Below are positions 9,590 through 18,625 of a stretch of 64,000 nt of DNA, one piece after another. The notes beneath the pieces were generated by a model that saw nothing but the letters and a program-made list of their open reading frames with translations, was not told the DNA's origin and made no database searches. The stretch is taken from NCBI RefSeq assembly GCF_026652115.1, contig NZ_JAPPSQ010000001.1, forward strand, positions 310,001 through 374,000, read 5' to 3'. The first letter of the stretch is position 1, and each line of letters begins with the position of its first letter. The stretch comes from Algoriphagus sp. PAP.12. Lineage in GTDB: Bacteria; Bacteroidota; Bacteroidia; Cytophagales; Cyclobacteriaceae. The translations under genes and the position numbers were made by a program.

Positions 9590-11656
9590 ATGTCAGAAAA
9601 CCCAACACAGAGAGAAGATTTTTTAAGCCAGGCTACTTCGATCATTGTAGAAAATGCCACCAATGAGCAATTCGGAGTATCTGAATTAGCGGAAGCTATG
9701 AATATGAGCAGATCTAATTTGCTGAGGAAAATCAAAGCGGCAACGAATCTCTCTGCAAGTGTTTTTATCAGGCAAGTTCGTTTGGAGATTGCAATGGATT
9801 TGTTGAAAGAAGGAAACCAAACTATCTCCGAGATTTCTGATCGCGTAGGTTTTGGAAGTGTCTCTTATTTCATCAAATGCTTCCGAGAACTTTATGGCTT
9901 TTCTCCGGGAGAATTATCAAAACAAGAATCGAAGTCACCTCCAAAGGAAGTCCAAGACAACAAGGAAAAACCAAAAAAGCCCCTTTTTGTCAAGGCAATT
10001 ATTGGCATACTCGCTTTAGCTGCATTTGCTTTTTTGATCTATCAATTTTTCCCGCAGGGAAATGAAAATCAATCTGATGTGGAAAAGTCCATCGCCGTTT
10101 TGCCTTTCAAAAATGAAAGTCTGGACTCTTCCAATTTATACTTTGTGAATGGTTTGATGGAGTCCACTCTCAACAACCTTCAAAAGATCAATGAGCTCCG
10201 GGTGGTCAGCAGATCTTCTGTGGAAAAATATAGAGACAGTAAGCTTTCAATTCCTGAAATCGCAGAGGAACTCGATGTCAGCTATTTTGTGACAGGAAGT
10301 GGTCAGAAAGTCGGGCAACAGGTATTGTTGAATATTCAATTGATAGATGTTGTCGGAGGAAGGCAAATCTGGGCAGAACAATACAAAAGAGAGTTTGCTG
10401 ATATTTTTGATCTACAAAATGAGGTTGCAAGCCAAATAGCAGGAGCTATCAAGGTTATTGTGACTCCAAGTGAACTAGAACAGATTGAAAAAAGGCCAAC
10501 CGAAAACCTCGTTGCTTACGACTATTACCTTCAAGGTTTGGATCCCTTTTTAGCCAGAACCAATGAAAGCCTTCAAAAGGCAATTGTACTTTTCAAAAAA
10601 GCCATTGACGAGGATCCAGAATTTTCCCTAGCCTATGCGAACGTGGCCATTTCCTATTACTTGCTGGAAATGTTCAAAGAAGAGAAGCAATTTACAGACG
10701 ACATCAATTACTATGCTGACAAGGCTTTATTGTACGACTCCAAATCTGAGGAAGGTCTTTGTGCAAAAGCTTTTTATTACATTCAGAAAGAAGATTATAC
10801 TCTAGCCCAGCCTTATTTAGAAAAGGCTATGGAGTACAATCCCAATTCAGCTTTAGCAATCCAAATGCTAGCTGATTTTTATTTCCGCCTTTCTCCAAAC
10901 ACCGAAAAATACATTGAGTACGCTTTAAAGGCTGTCAAGCTACAATTGGGCGCATCTGATTCTACCACACAAAGCTATACCTTTTTACAGCTCAGTAACG
11001 CCTTGGTTTCCGCTGGCTTTGTAGATGAAGCCTTGAGATATGTAAACAAATCATTGGCATATGATTCCACCAATTACTATTCGCCACATTTGAGGGCATT
11101 CATTCTTTATGCCAAAGACAGAGATCTTAAAAGAACTCAGCGGCTCTTAATTAGAGAATGGGAAAAAGACAAAAACAGACTCGATATTCTACAGGATATC
11201 GGCAAGCTATACTACCTAGAGGAGAATTATGATAGTGCCTATTTCTACCTAGACCAGTTTGTCGATGCACGTGAAATGGCCGGATTAAATTTTTTTATGG
11301 GGGAAAATGCCAAAATCGGAATGGTCTATGAAAAAGTTGGACAGACTGAAAAGGCAAAAAAAATGTTCGAGTCTTTTGATGAATTTGCCCGGAATGATAA
11401 TTCCATTTACAAAAACTTAAACTTAGCAATAAGCTATATCCTCAAAGGCAAGATTGATGAGGCGATGGAAGAATTCAAAGCTTTTTCAAATGCAGAAAAT
11501 TTCCAGTTTTGGTTTCTGATGCTGGAAGAGGAACCCATTTTTCAGCCTTTGAAACAGCATCCTGATTTTGACAAAACCATACAAAAAATCAGGGATCGGT
11601 TCTGGGAAAGAAATGCCAGAATCAAAAAATCTTTGGAGACTGAGGGATTGATTTAA
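9590..11656 (+). CDS. AraC-type HTH regulator fused to TolB-like and TPR domains
   Basis: A 688-aa one-component membrane regulator. Domains in order: AraC/XylS helix-turn-helix (about 10-110, ending in VGFGSVSYFIKCFRELYGFSPGE); a basic-rich linker; one transmembrane helix (about 135-153); a periplasmic TolB-N/FlgO-like segment (about 165-280, beginning KSIAVLPFKN); and a long array of tetratricopeptide repeats to about residue 640. The layout resembles CadC but with an AraC DNA-binding domain. The periplasmic half presumably senses a ligand or envelope state and signals across the membrane. The divergent ankyrin lipoprotein is the nearest candidate target. Confidence 0.88.
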   Translation: MSENPTQREDFLSQATSIIVENATNEQFGVSELAEAMNMSRSNLLRKIKAATNLSASVFIRQVRLEIAMDLLKEGNQTISEISDRVGFGSVSYFIKCFRELYGFSPGELSKQESKSPPKEVQDNKEKPKKPLFVKAIIGILALAAFAFLIYQFFPQGNENQSDVEKSIAVLPFKNESLDSSNLYFVNGLMESTLNNLQKINELRVVSRSSVEKYRDSKLSIPEIAEELDVSYFVTGSGQKVGQQVLLNIQLIDVVGGRQIWAEQYKREFADIFDLQNEVASQIAGAIKVIVTPSELEQIEKRPTENLVAYDYYLQGLDPFLARTNESLQKAIVLFKKAIDEDPEFSLAYANVAISYYLLEMFKEEKQFTDDINYYADKALLYDSKSEEGLCAKAFYYIQKEDYTLAQPYLEKAMEYNPNSALAIQMLADFYFRLSPNTEKYIEYALKAVKLQLGASDSTTQSYTFLQLSNALVSAGFVDEALRYVNKSLAYDSTNYYSPHLRAFILYAKDRDLKRTQRLLIREWEKDKNRLDILQDIGKLYYLEENYDSAYFYLDQFVDAREMAGLNFFMGENAKIGMVYEKVGQTEKAKKMFESFDEFARNDNSIYKNLNLAISYILKGKIDEAMEEFKAFSNAENFQFWFLMLEEEPIFQPLKQHPDFDKTIQKIRDRFWERNARIKKSLETEGLI

Positions 11657-11717
11657 CTATGCCTTTTTAAAATGTAATTTCCTTTTGGTTTCAAGAATTG
11701 TATAAATTTTTAAAGAA

Positions 11718-12473
11718 TTAATCTGAAATGGCACTTTTAGATTTTTGGTAGTTTCTATGCTCAAAAAATATCATCAAAATTATTAAAGCTATCGAAGCCA
11801 TAGATGCATTTAATGTCCCTAAATCAAGTCCACCTTTAGCAGAAGGTTTGGTTAGAAAATCTCCAAAAGTAGCACCGAAAGGTCTTGTGAATATAAAAGC
11901 AATCCAAAATAGAAGCACATGATTGATTTTGGTAAAATAATGTAAATGTACCACCACAAAGATGATCAAGCCTGTCACCAATGCTCCATGAACATAACTT
12001 AAACCAATATTATCGCTCAAAAAATCACCAAATGCTGTTCCTAGACTATTGGAAAACAAAACTGCTACCCAGAAGTAAAACTCTTTGCTTCTTTCAAAAA
12101 TTGGAAAAACCTCAATAGACTTATACTTTTTGAACCAAAGAGAAAGGGTAATCAAAAGACCAAAAACCAAAACCAAGCTACCCCATAAATATCCAAAATT
12201 GAGCGTTCGATCCATAAAATCAGAAATCTCTGTTCCCAAAGTAGTGGTACCGATAATGACCAACCAATACTTGTAAGGAGTATATCTATCCGCCCTTAAT
12301 TGAAAAAATAGAACAGTGCAAAAAAGAGCAAGAGTGATCAAGATTCCGACAACATAGCCATAGTTCATTGTTTGAGAAATAAAATCTCCCAAGGTTTCCC
12401 CCAGTGTGGTTGCTACAATCTTCATCAACCAAAACAAAAGCGTGATGGGAGCAACTTTATTGAGCTGATTCAT
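11718..12473 (-). CDS. Four-repeat multi-pass membrane protein (COG4705-like)
   Basis: 251 aa with about eight membrane helices. The motif [T/S]LGxxxxDF occurs four times: residues 22-31, 77-86, 142-151 and 197-206 (the last as PFGATFGDF). Each is followed by a glycine/tyrosine turn such as NYGYVVG or NFGYLWG. Spacing 55/65/55 suggests a duplicated two-repeat unit. It resembles the uncharacterised COG4705 membrane-anchored proteins. The repeated acidic residues inside helices suggest a transporter or channel, but no function is established. A terminator-bounded gap separates it from the GH18 gene. Confidence 0.8.
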   Translation of the reverse strand: MNQLNKVAPITLLFWLMKIVATTLGETLGDFISQTMNYGYVVGILITLALFCTVLFFQLRADRYTPYKYWLVIIGTTTLGTEISDFMDRTLNFGYLWGSLVLVFGLLITLSLWFKKYKSIEVFPIFERSKEFYFWVAVLFSNSLGTAFGDFLSDNIGLSYVHGALVTGLIIFVVVHLHYFTKINHVLLFWIAFIFTRPFGATFGDFLTKPSAKGGLDLGTLNASMASIALIILMIFFEHRNYQKSKSAISD

Positions 12474-12542
12474 GGTCTTTTTTCTTCCAATGTAAAATCA
12501 GAATTGGAAGAAATTTAGAAGACAAAAAAATTGCATTTATAA

Positions 12543-12579
12543 AAAAGACCTTCGAGTTATTTTATCCCGAAGGTCTTTT
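12543..12579 (-). terminator. Rho-independent terminator after the GH18 gene
   Basis: AAAAGACCTTCG and CGAAGGTCTTTT form a 12-bp stem with a 13-nt loop, followed by T-rich sequence on the minus strand. It lies 10 bp past the GH18 stop codon. Confidence 0.85.
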
Positions 12580-12588
12580 AAGATTTTA

Positions 12589-13806
12589 TTAGTGAGCTGC
12601 TTTGTAGATCGCGTCTAACAAAGAGCCTTCTTCCTTGGTGTCATTGCCCAATTCCCAGAACATGATTCCGCCTATGCCTTTTTCCATGGCATATTTGGTT
12701 TTCAAAGCCACTGAAACGGTATCATCATAAGAAACTAAGAGACTATCCTGAGCATTGTACATGTAAGGAGCTTGCGCTTTCTCATCCCAGAACCTCTTAA
12801 AATTGGAATCTGGCTCATATTGATCACGGATGCTGTGATAAGCCATCCAGCCAATATGCAAACCTCCACTTAGCTGATACAAGCCATTATTCTTTGGAGG
12901 AACTCCTTTCCATACTCTACCATAAAATGCGCCACCGATTACGATCTGCATTGGATCAACTCCCTCAGCGATTAAGAAATCAACAATTTTCTGCGCGGAA
13001 CGAGGGTCTGCATCTAAGTTCTCACCACTTTGGTACAAGCTATCCATATGAGCGCCGAATGGAGTGCCTTCCACATCTGAACTTTTCATGTCTCCAAGAG
13101 GAGTGTGGTGACCTGTATAAATTGATACACCGGAAACTTGATCATAGGTCATTACATTGGTGTAATCAGCATACTTCATCACTTCCAAAGTCTCAATATG
13201 ATCGTAATATTTTTTCCATCCCGCAGATGCAAAAGTCAAAACTTTAGGTGATTCAAACGTATCCAACATCTCTCTCAAGCCTTTCATCAATGCTGTGAAA
13301 TTCTGAGTATCTTCTTCACGAGCCATAGTTCCGGCACCGGAGATTCCTGGATATTCCCAGTCCATGTCCATTCCATCAAGCTGATATTTCTCAATGAAAT
13401 CATGAGCACTTTGGATGAATTTGGCTCTGCTCTCCTCTGTCAAAGCCATATCTGAAAATCCGTCTGCTCCCCATCCACCACAGGCAATCATCACTTTCAA
13501 TTCAGGATTACGATCCTTTTGCTTCACCAAAGCTTCCAGTTTAGGACCGGCTACCTCAGGGTTTCTAAATTTCATTTCTCCATCAATCACATTGGTGAAT
13601 GAAAAAATAATATGGGTCAATTCCTCAACAGGGATTGATTCAGGTTTATAATCTCGTTCTGGCACATAGTAGGCCATGATTACGGGATTTGGGTTTTTCA
13701 CTTCACTCGAAGTTGTTTCTTTTGTTTCCTCTGTCGCCTGAGGAGAACAGCCCAAAACCAGCATAGTCAATGCTAAAAGGGAGCAATTTATTTTGGTTAA
13801 GTTCAC
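12589..13806 (-). CDS. Glycoside hydrolase family 18 lipoprotein (chitinase-like)
   Basis: 405 aa. Signal peptide with lipobox LVLGC (Cys20), an acidic linker, then a GH18 barrel. The catalytic motif DGMDMDWE is intact (Asp144, Asp147, Asp149, acid Glu151), as is the substrate-assisting region MTYDQ and the late barrel strand GGIMFWELGND. Expected to cut beta-1,4-N-acetylglucosamine polymers such as chitin or murein-like glycans at the cell surface. The start codon is GTG: an in-frame TAA sits six codons upstream and no ATG precedes the signal peptide. No carbohydrate-binding domain is visible. Confidence 0.92.
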   Translation of the reverse strand: MNLTKINCSLLALTMLVLGCSPQATEETKETTSSEVKNPNPVIMAYYVPERDYKPESIPVEELTHIIFSFTNVIDGEMKFRNPEVAGPKLEALVKQKDRNPELKVMIACGGWGADGFSDMALTEESRAKFIQSAHDFIEKYQLDGMDMDWEYPGISGAGTMAREEDTQNFTALMKGLREMLDTFESPKVLTFASAGWKKYYDHIETLEVMKYADYTNVMTYDQVSGVSIYTGHHTPLGDMKSSDVEGTPFGAHMDSLYQSGENLDADPRSAQKIVDFLIAEGVDPMQIVIGGAFYGRVWKGVPPKNNGLYQLSGGLHIGWMAYHSIRDQYEPDSNFKRFWDEKAQAPYMYNAQDSLLVSYDDTVSVALKTKYAMEKGIGGIMFWELGNDTKEEGSLLDAIYKAAH

Positions 13807-13978
13807 AGGTAGGTTGGTTTAAACTTGCTATATATTTTCGATGAAGTTACAAAGACTTCATTTATTTTTTCGTATTCAGCATGTAAACATTCTTTTTATT
13901 TCCACCAAAGCATCAATTATTTGGATAAACCAAGGGAAAAAGAGGCGCTTTCCAAAAAGGACTAGTTAAAGGAGAAAA

Positions 13979-14662
13979 TTAATCGGATTTGGAGGTGTCT
14001 TTTTCCTCATCAGATTTATTGAGATTTCCTTTGGGCCTCAAAAATTTCATGGCAAAAGGGATTACAAATAGGAACATTCTCCCTATGCCTGGCAAAAAAA
14101 TCGTTAACAAAACGGAAATTGAAAATATAGCAGGAATCGCCAATGCCCTTCGCTTCGAAAACAAAATCTGATCCTTAGATGGAATATGTTCGGCCACTCC
14201 ATTTTCAGGTTTAAAAATATAATTCAAAAGCACATAATTCATAATGCCCGTGAAGGAGATATTGGCAGCATAAATTGCAAATGGTAATACTAAATAGATA
14301 TGCTCAGGTGTAGAATAACTGCTATAAACCGAGGTAGAAAAAGGCATCAAAACGATGGAAAGTAGAAAAATCAGATTCAACCAAAATAGCTTCGGGGTAT
14401 AATTCACTACAAACCCAAACAGGGAATGGTGAACGAACCAGTATAATCCAATAATAAAAAAACTGACCAAAAAACCTGCAAATTTAGGTAATAGCTCAAG
14501 CATTGCATTCACAAACTCACCTTCTGATGCACCTGCTGGAACCATTGGAATATGAATCTCCAAGACCAACAAAGTAATGGCGATTGCAAAGAGGGCATCT
14601 GTAAAAAAGATCAATCTATCTACTTGAAAATTCTTTCTGTCTGGATGATGCTTGAGCTCCAT
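13979..14662 (-). CDS. TMEM175-type potassium channel family (DUF1211)
   Basis: 227 aa with six predicted helices. The signature RLIFFTDALFAIAITLLVLEI near the N-terminus is the FSD-type selectivity-filter helix of bacterial TMEM175 channels, here FTD. The ATG at 14662 is preferred; the longer frame would start inside the terminator of the upstream gene. A charged C-terminal tail is rich in Asp/Lys/Ser. Expected to conduct K+ across the inner membrane. No regulatory partner is adjacent. Confidence 0.85.
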   Translation of the reverse strand: MELKHHPDRKNFQVDRLIFFTDALFAIAITLLVLEIHIPMVPAGASEGEFVNAMLELLPKFAGFLVSFFIIGLYWFVHHSLFGFVVNYTPKLFWLNLIFLLSIVLMPFSTSVYSSYSTPEHIYLVLPFAIYAANISFTGIMNYVLLNYIFKPENGVAEHIPSKDQILFSKRRALAIPAIFSISVLLTIFLPGIGRMFLFVIPFAMKFLRPKGNLNKSDEEKDTSKSD

Positions 14663-14706
14663 TTCATTTTGGTATTTTCTTAGAATTAAATATATAGTAA
14701 TTCTAA

Positions 14707-14735
14707 CAAAAAAGCCCTCTGCAACCGCAGAAGGC
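14707..14735 (-). terminator. Terminator after the ExbB/MotA-like gene
   Basis: On the minus strand GCCTTCTGC, loop GGTT, GCAGAGGGC, then a run of seven T. One G-T wobble in the stem. It separates the ExbB-like gene from the TMEM175 gene and rules out the longer reading of the latter. Confidence 0.85.
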
Positions 14736-14763
14736 ATTTAAATTTTGTTTAGACCATAAGTAT

Positions 14764-15186
14764 TTATTGGTCAGTCTCTAGCTCGGCCTTTCTCATCCAG
14801 GTCAACACAAAACTGGAGATATGCCCAATAATAAAGACCAGTAGACCAAATAGTGGAGATAGCAAAGTGATTTTTAAACCTCCTGCCAATACATCAGGAG
14901 CAATATCTCCCGCTGCTTCTATCGCATCAAATGCTCCAATCAATGCTAAAAGCGAATTCATAAAAGAGATCACCAATCCAAGTAAAGCCGCATGCTGAAT
15001 CAGCTTTTTGTTCTTCGAAAATTCTGCCTCAGGCCCTGCTAAGCCAGTAAATGCTTTGAATGAAAAAAAAATCGCAATTAATAGACATAGTAGGACTAAG
15101 GTCATTCCGAGTGTGCCTCCTTCTTGGAATCGATCGATTATGTTAAATCCCAAAACCAAGCTCCAGCTAATAGAAAGTACGTTCAT
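14764..15186 (-). CDS. Small MotA/TolQ/ExbB proton-channel-like protein
   Basis: 140 aa, about four membrane helices. The segment AGDIAPDVLAGGLKITLLSPLFGLLVF matches the pore-helix region shared by ExbB, TolQ and MotA. The large cytoplasmic loop of full-size ExbB is missing, as in a set of short Bacteroidota homologues. There is no ExbD/TolR or TonB partner next to it, so its role in energising outer-membrane transport is uncertain. It is followed by its own terminator, so it is probably a single-gene unit. Confidence 0.8.
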   Translation of the reverse strand: MNVLSISWSLVLGFNIIDRFQEGGTLGMTLVLLCLLIAIFFSFKAFTGLAGPEAEFSKNKKLIQHAALLGLVISFMNSLLALIGAFDAIEAAGDIAPDVLAGGLKITLLSPLFGLLVFIIGHISSFVLTWMRKAELETDQ

Positions 15187-15398
15187 TTGATTTGTTGTTT
15201 TGTTGATGGGACAATACTACCCATATCAAATAGCTCATTTTAATTAATGCGACCAATGACCTTTGTGAGATTAGTTTCTACCAAATTTATCCGAAAATTG
15301 GGAAAGCGAGCCTTCTGAATGCAATCAGTCCTGCTAAAACAGTCATCTATCGCAATTTTTTTGGAAAAAGGAAATTTTCAAAGACCTTGTCCCATTCA

Positions 15399-16490
15399 AT
15401 GAAGAATCGAAATTTCGTATTTAAACAAGTGGGCAAAGAACTAGGAAAGCAAATAGGTATTGCTGCTGGTTCTCTGTTGTTTTTTGCTTTTTACTTCGGT
15501 ATCACCCTTTCCAATTTAGGGCCCGCCTTTACGTTTGGATTCTTTTTACTTCCAGTCACCATGGGAATGGTCAATGTCTTTAGCTTTCACTTGATCCCAG
15601 AGTACTTATTTAAACAGAAGTATGGACTTTTCGCACTATATACCTTTTACTCACTGGTAATCTCCATATTTCTCATCGGACTTTCTTCCTTTTATGGGGT
15701 GCTTTTTATAAATACGCTGGATCTTTTGGGAGGAGAATTCCTATTGACCAAAAACCTATACTTGATCATCATTGCTGTCTACATCGTGGTCTTAATGACT
15801 TCCGTATTTGCTGCCTATCAGGAAAATATCAAAACCCAAATCCGAAATCAGGAACTCCAGTACACTTTAATCAATGGGCAACTGCAATTGAAGCAGGAGG
15901 AACTTTCCTATCTTAAGATGCAGATCCATCCCCACTTTCTTTTCAATACACTGAATACTATTTATGGCTCGGCCATCGCAAAAAGTAATCAGACACCAGA
16001 ATTGATTTTGAAGCTATCTAACCTGCTGGATTACATCCTATACCAAACCAAAAAGAGCATGGTCCCGCTGGCAGATGAAATAGCTCATTTGGAAGATTAT
16101 TTGGCTTTGGAAAAGATGAGACATGGATCAAGAATTAATGTGAAAACTGATTTTCCTAAGAAAGCAGATCAAATAATGATCGCTCCGATGCTCTTCCTCC
16201 CATTAGTCGAAAATTGTTTCAAACACGGGAAATTCGACGAAAACAATCCATTTCTTGAATTGAAAATAGAAGTACAAAACGATCAAATTGAGTTCCGTTC
16301 CAAAAATAGACTAGATGAATCCCTGGCAAAAGTCAACTTGGAATCTTCCGGCATAGGGCTTCAAAATATCGCTAAAAGATTGGAACTACTTTACCCCAAA
16401 AAGCACCAGTTCATCGTCAATAATTCCGCTGATTTCTTTGAGGTAACTCTCAAACTTGAGTCCTTAACTCCAAATCCTGTTTCTGTATGA
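15399..16490 (+). CDS. LytS/YehU-type sensor histidine kinase
   Basis: 363 aa. Four N-terminal membrane helices (to about residue 150), then a coiled segment and the His_kinase domain with the phospho-accepting motif QIHPHFLFNTLN and a C-terminal ATPase domain (PLVENCFKHG, GIGLQNIAKRL). A TTG four codons upstream is in frame, but the ATG at 15399 gives a clean basic N-terminus. It overlaps the response regulator by 4 bp (ATGA), so the two are translationally coupled. The stimulus is unknown. Confidence 0.92.
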   Translation: MKNRNFVFKQVGKELGKQIGIAAGSLLFFAFYFGITLSNLGPAFTFGFFLLPVTMGMVNVFSFHLIPEYLFKQKYGLFALYTFYSLVISIFLIGLSSFYGVLFINTLDLLGGEFLLTKNLYLIIIAVYIVVLMTSVFAAYQENIKTQIRNQELQYTLINGQLQLKQEELSYLKMQIHPHFLFNTLNTIYGSAIAKSNQTPELILKLSNLLDYILYQTKKSMVPLADEIAHLEDYLALEKMRHGSRINVKTDFPKKADQIMIAPMLFLPLVENCFKHGKFDENNPFLELKIEVQNDQIEFRSKNRLDESLAKVNLESSGIGLQNIAKRLELLYPKKHQFIVNNSADFFEVTLKLESLTPNPVSV

Positions 16491-17176
16491 ATTGCCTAAT
16501 CGTAGATGACGAACCAATTGCTCAGGATATTTTAAAGGAATTTGTATCCAAAGTCAATTTCCTCAACCTCACGGGAGTTTGCAGTAATGCCCATGATGCT
16601 TTCAGTGAGATCCAAAAAAATCAAATCGATTTAGTTTTTTTAGATATCAATATGCCGGGGATTGACGGAATTGCCTTGGCCAAGATCTTACCTAAGGATG
16701 TTCAAGTTATTTTCACGACAGCCTATCGGGAATTCGCAGTAGAAGGCTTCAATTTGGAAGCGACTGATTACTTGTTGAAACCGATACCTTTCGAGCGCTT
16801 TCTTCAGGCTGTGAACAAAGTCAGAGAATCAAAAAGCATTTCAAACCCCATTAACGAAAGGCCAGACTTTATTTTCGTCAGGCAGGATAGGAAAATGGAA
16901 AAAATCGGGATTCAAGAAATCCTATTCGTTGAAAGCTATGCGGATTACATCAAAATCCACCTCCCTGATCGAGTTTCTATCGTAAGGGAAAGCATCAGCA
17001 ATTTCGAGAAAAAACTTCCCGAAAAGCAGTTTATCCGCTTTCACCGGTCCTATATTGGAAATATTTCAAGAATTGATTCCTACACAAACGAATACCTGGA
17101 AATAGGAGGAAAAGCTTTGACTATCAGCAGATCCTTCAAGAAAGAGGTTTTGGAAAAGTTGGCGGAGTTTGAATAA
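16487..17176 (+). CDS. LytTR family response regulator
   Basis: 229 aa. Receiver domain with the acidic pocket (VDDEP) and phospho-acceptor Asp53 (FLDINMPG), followed by a LytTR DNA-binding domain (FIRFHRSYIGN, LTISRSFK). It is the cognate partner of the overlapping LytS-type kinase. Such pairs are abundant in Cytophagales and their targets are usually unknown. No obvious direct-repeat LytTR site was identified in the flanking intergenic regions. Confidence 0.93.
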   Translation: MNCLIVDDEPIAQDILKEFVSKVNFLNLTGVCSNAHDAFSEIQKNQIDLVFLDINMPGIDGIALAKILPKDVQVIFTTAYREFAVEGFNLEATDYLLKPIPFERFLQAVNKVRESKSISNPINERPDFIFVRQDRKMEKIGIQEILFVESYADYIKIHLPDRVSIVRESISNFEKKLPEKQFIRFHRSYIGNISRIDSYTNEYLEIGGKALTISRSFKKEVLEKLAEFE

Positions 17177-17314
17177 GAATTAAGCTTCTATTTGATTAAA
17201 AAAGGGACTTTCAGTCATTCAAAAGTACCATAATTGGAAAAAAACCATTATAGCTTTTTTGGATTTGGAAGAGGAAAGTAGGGGATATGAATTCCCCAAC
17301 TTTCTTCAAATTCC

Positions 17315-18553
17315 TTAAAACTTAACCTTAGCCTCTAATCTCTGCCCATCTCTTTCATAGGCAACCTGCGTTTCATCCCCTTTTTGGAAGGCACTCAATG
17401 CTCTCATATAGCTCATCATATCAAAGATCGTTGAATCTCCCAGTTGAACCACTACATCTCCTTTTTCCAAACCCGCCAATTTTGCGGGCTTGTCCTCAGA
17501 TACACCGTCGATTCGCATTCCTTTTCCATCAAACAGGTAATCCGGAACCACACCAAGGGAAACTGTGAATCGAGGAGAATCTCCAGAATCATCTTTGGTC
17601 TTATTAAATGCCAACTTTGACTCGGTATCCAATTGATCGACCAATCGATCGATGTATCGAACCACCTTCAAAAGACCCTCATAATTTATTTTCTCCGCAT
17701 CGTCACCTGGCTTATGATAATCCTCATGCTGACCGGTGAAGAAATGAAGTACCGGTAAATCCTGAAGATAAAAAGAAGTATGGTCGGATGGCCCAACTCC
17801 AGATTCTGAGGTTACTAATTTCAAACTGTCTCTATTAACCAAATCCAAAGCAGGAACGAAGCTTGGACTAGTTCCTACACCGTTGATCGCCAAGGTATTT
17901 TCATCATTCAATCGACCCACCATGTCCATATTGATCATATAATCCACCTTCTCAAGGTTGATGGTCGGATTTTTTACGAAATAATTTGATCCCCAAAGTC
18001 CATTTTCTTCACCAGAAAAAGCGATGAAAAGAAAATCATATGGATGCTCTTCAGAATTTAGAATCTCTGCCAAAGCAACCAAAGCTGCAGTTCCAGAAGC
18101 ATTGTCATCCGCACCATTATGAATTGCAGAATCTCCTCTATGCAAAGAGCCGGAACCTCCCATACCCAAGTGATCAAAATGGGCTCCAATCACAATGATT
18201 TCGTCTGAGGCATTATCGATATAACCGATCACATTTCTACCAGTCACTCCTTCACCATCTGTCCCGATCACCGCTTCTTCATGAGGGTTGGTAGGTTTGG
18301 AAACAGTGAATTCCTGAAAAAAACCATCTGTTCCTTTCGGAGTCAAACCGATTTTTTGAAATCTTTCCGCTAAATATTTAGCTGCTTTTTCCTCACCTTG
18401 GGTTCCAATAGATCTTCCTTCCAAATTATCCGAAGCTAGGAAATAAACATCCGTTTTGAGATCGGCCAAAAGACTTGCGTCAGAAGGAGCTTTATTACAT
18501 GAAACTGCTGCCAATAACAGAATGGCAGAAAAGTAGAGGTGGTGGATTTTCAT
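17315..18553 (-). CDS. M28 family zinc peptidase with PDZ domain, lipoprotein
   Basis: 412 aa from the ATG at 18553. Lipobox AVSC (Cys19). The M28 aminopeptidase core shows the zinc ligands: GAHFDH (His125, Asp127), GADDNASG (Asp149/150) and SGEENG (Glu182/183), and a late His in FFTGQHEDYH. A C-terminal PDZ domain follows (about 325-410: DKPAKLAGLEKGDVVVQLG). Expected to be a surface or periplasmic aminopeptidase. It is divergent from the beta-propeller lipoprotein with a 72-bp gap, so a shared control region is likely. Confidence 0.9.
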   Translation of the reverse strand: MKIHHLYFSAILLLAAVSCNKAPSDASLLADLKTDVYFLASDNLEGRSIGTQGEEKAAKYLAERFQKIGLTPKGTDGFFQEFTVSKPTNPHEEAVIGTDGEGVTGRNVIGYIDNASDEIIVIGAHFDHLGMGGSGSLHRGDSAIHNGADDNASGTAALVALAEILNSEEHPYDFLFIAFSGEENGLWGSNYFVKNPTINLEKVDYMINMDMVGRLNDENTLAINGVGTSPSFVPALDLVNRDSLKLVTSESGVGPSDHTSFYLQDLPVLHFFTGQHEDYHKPGDDAEKINYEGLLKVVRYIDRLVDQLDTESKLAFNKTKDDSGDSPRFTVSLGVVPDYLFDGKGMRIDGVSEDKPAKLAGLEKGDVVVQLGDSTIFDMMSYMRALSAFQKGDETQVAYERDGQRLEAKVKF

Positions 18554-18625
18554 ATCTTTCTTTGGTTTAGACCAAAGATAATAATTGGTATCTTCGGCCT
18601 GCAATAATTTAAACTCGAATTACTC

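Noticed and set aside
17190-17265. Terminator after the LytTR regulator
   Set aside because: The candidate stem around CCATAAT/ATTATGG is imperfect with a bulge and weak pairing.
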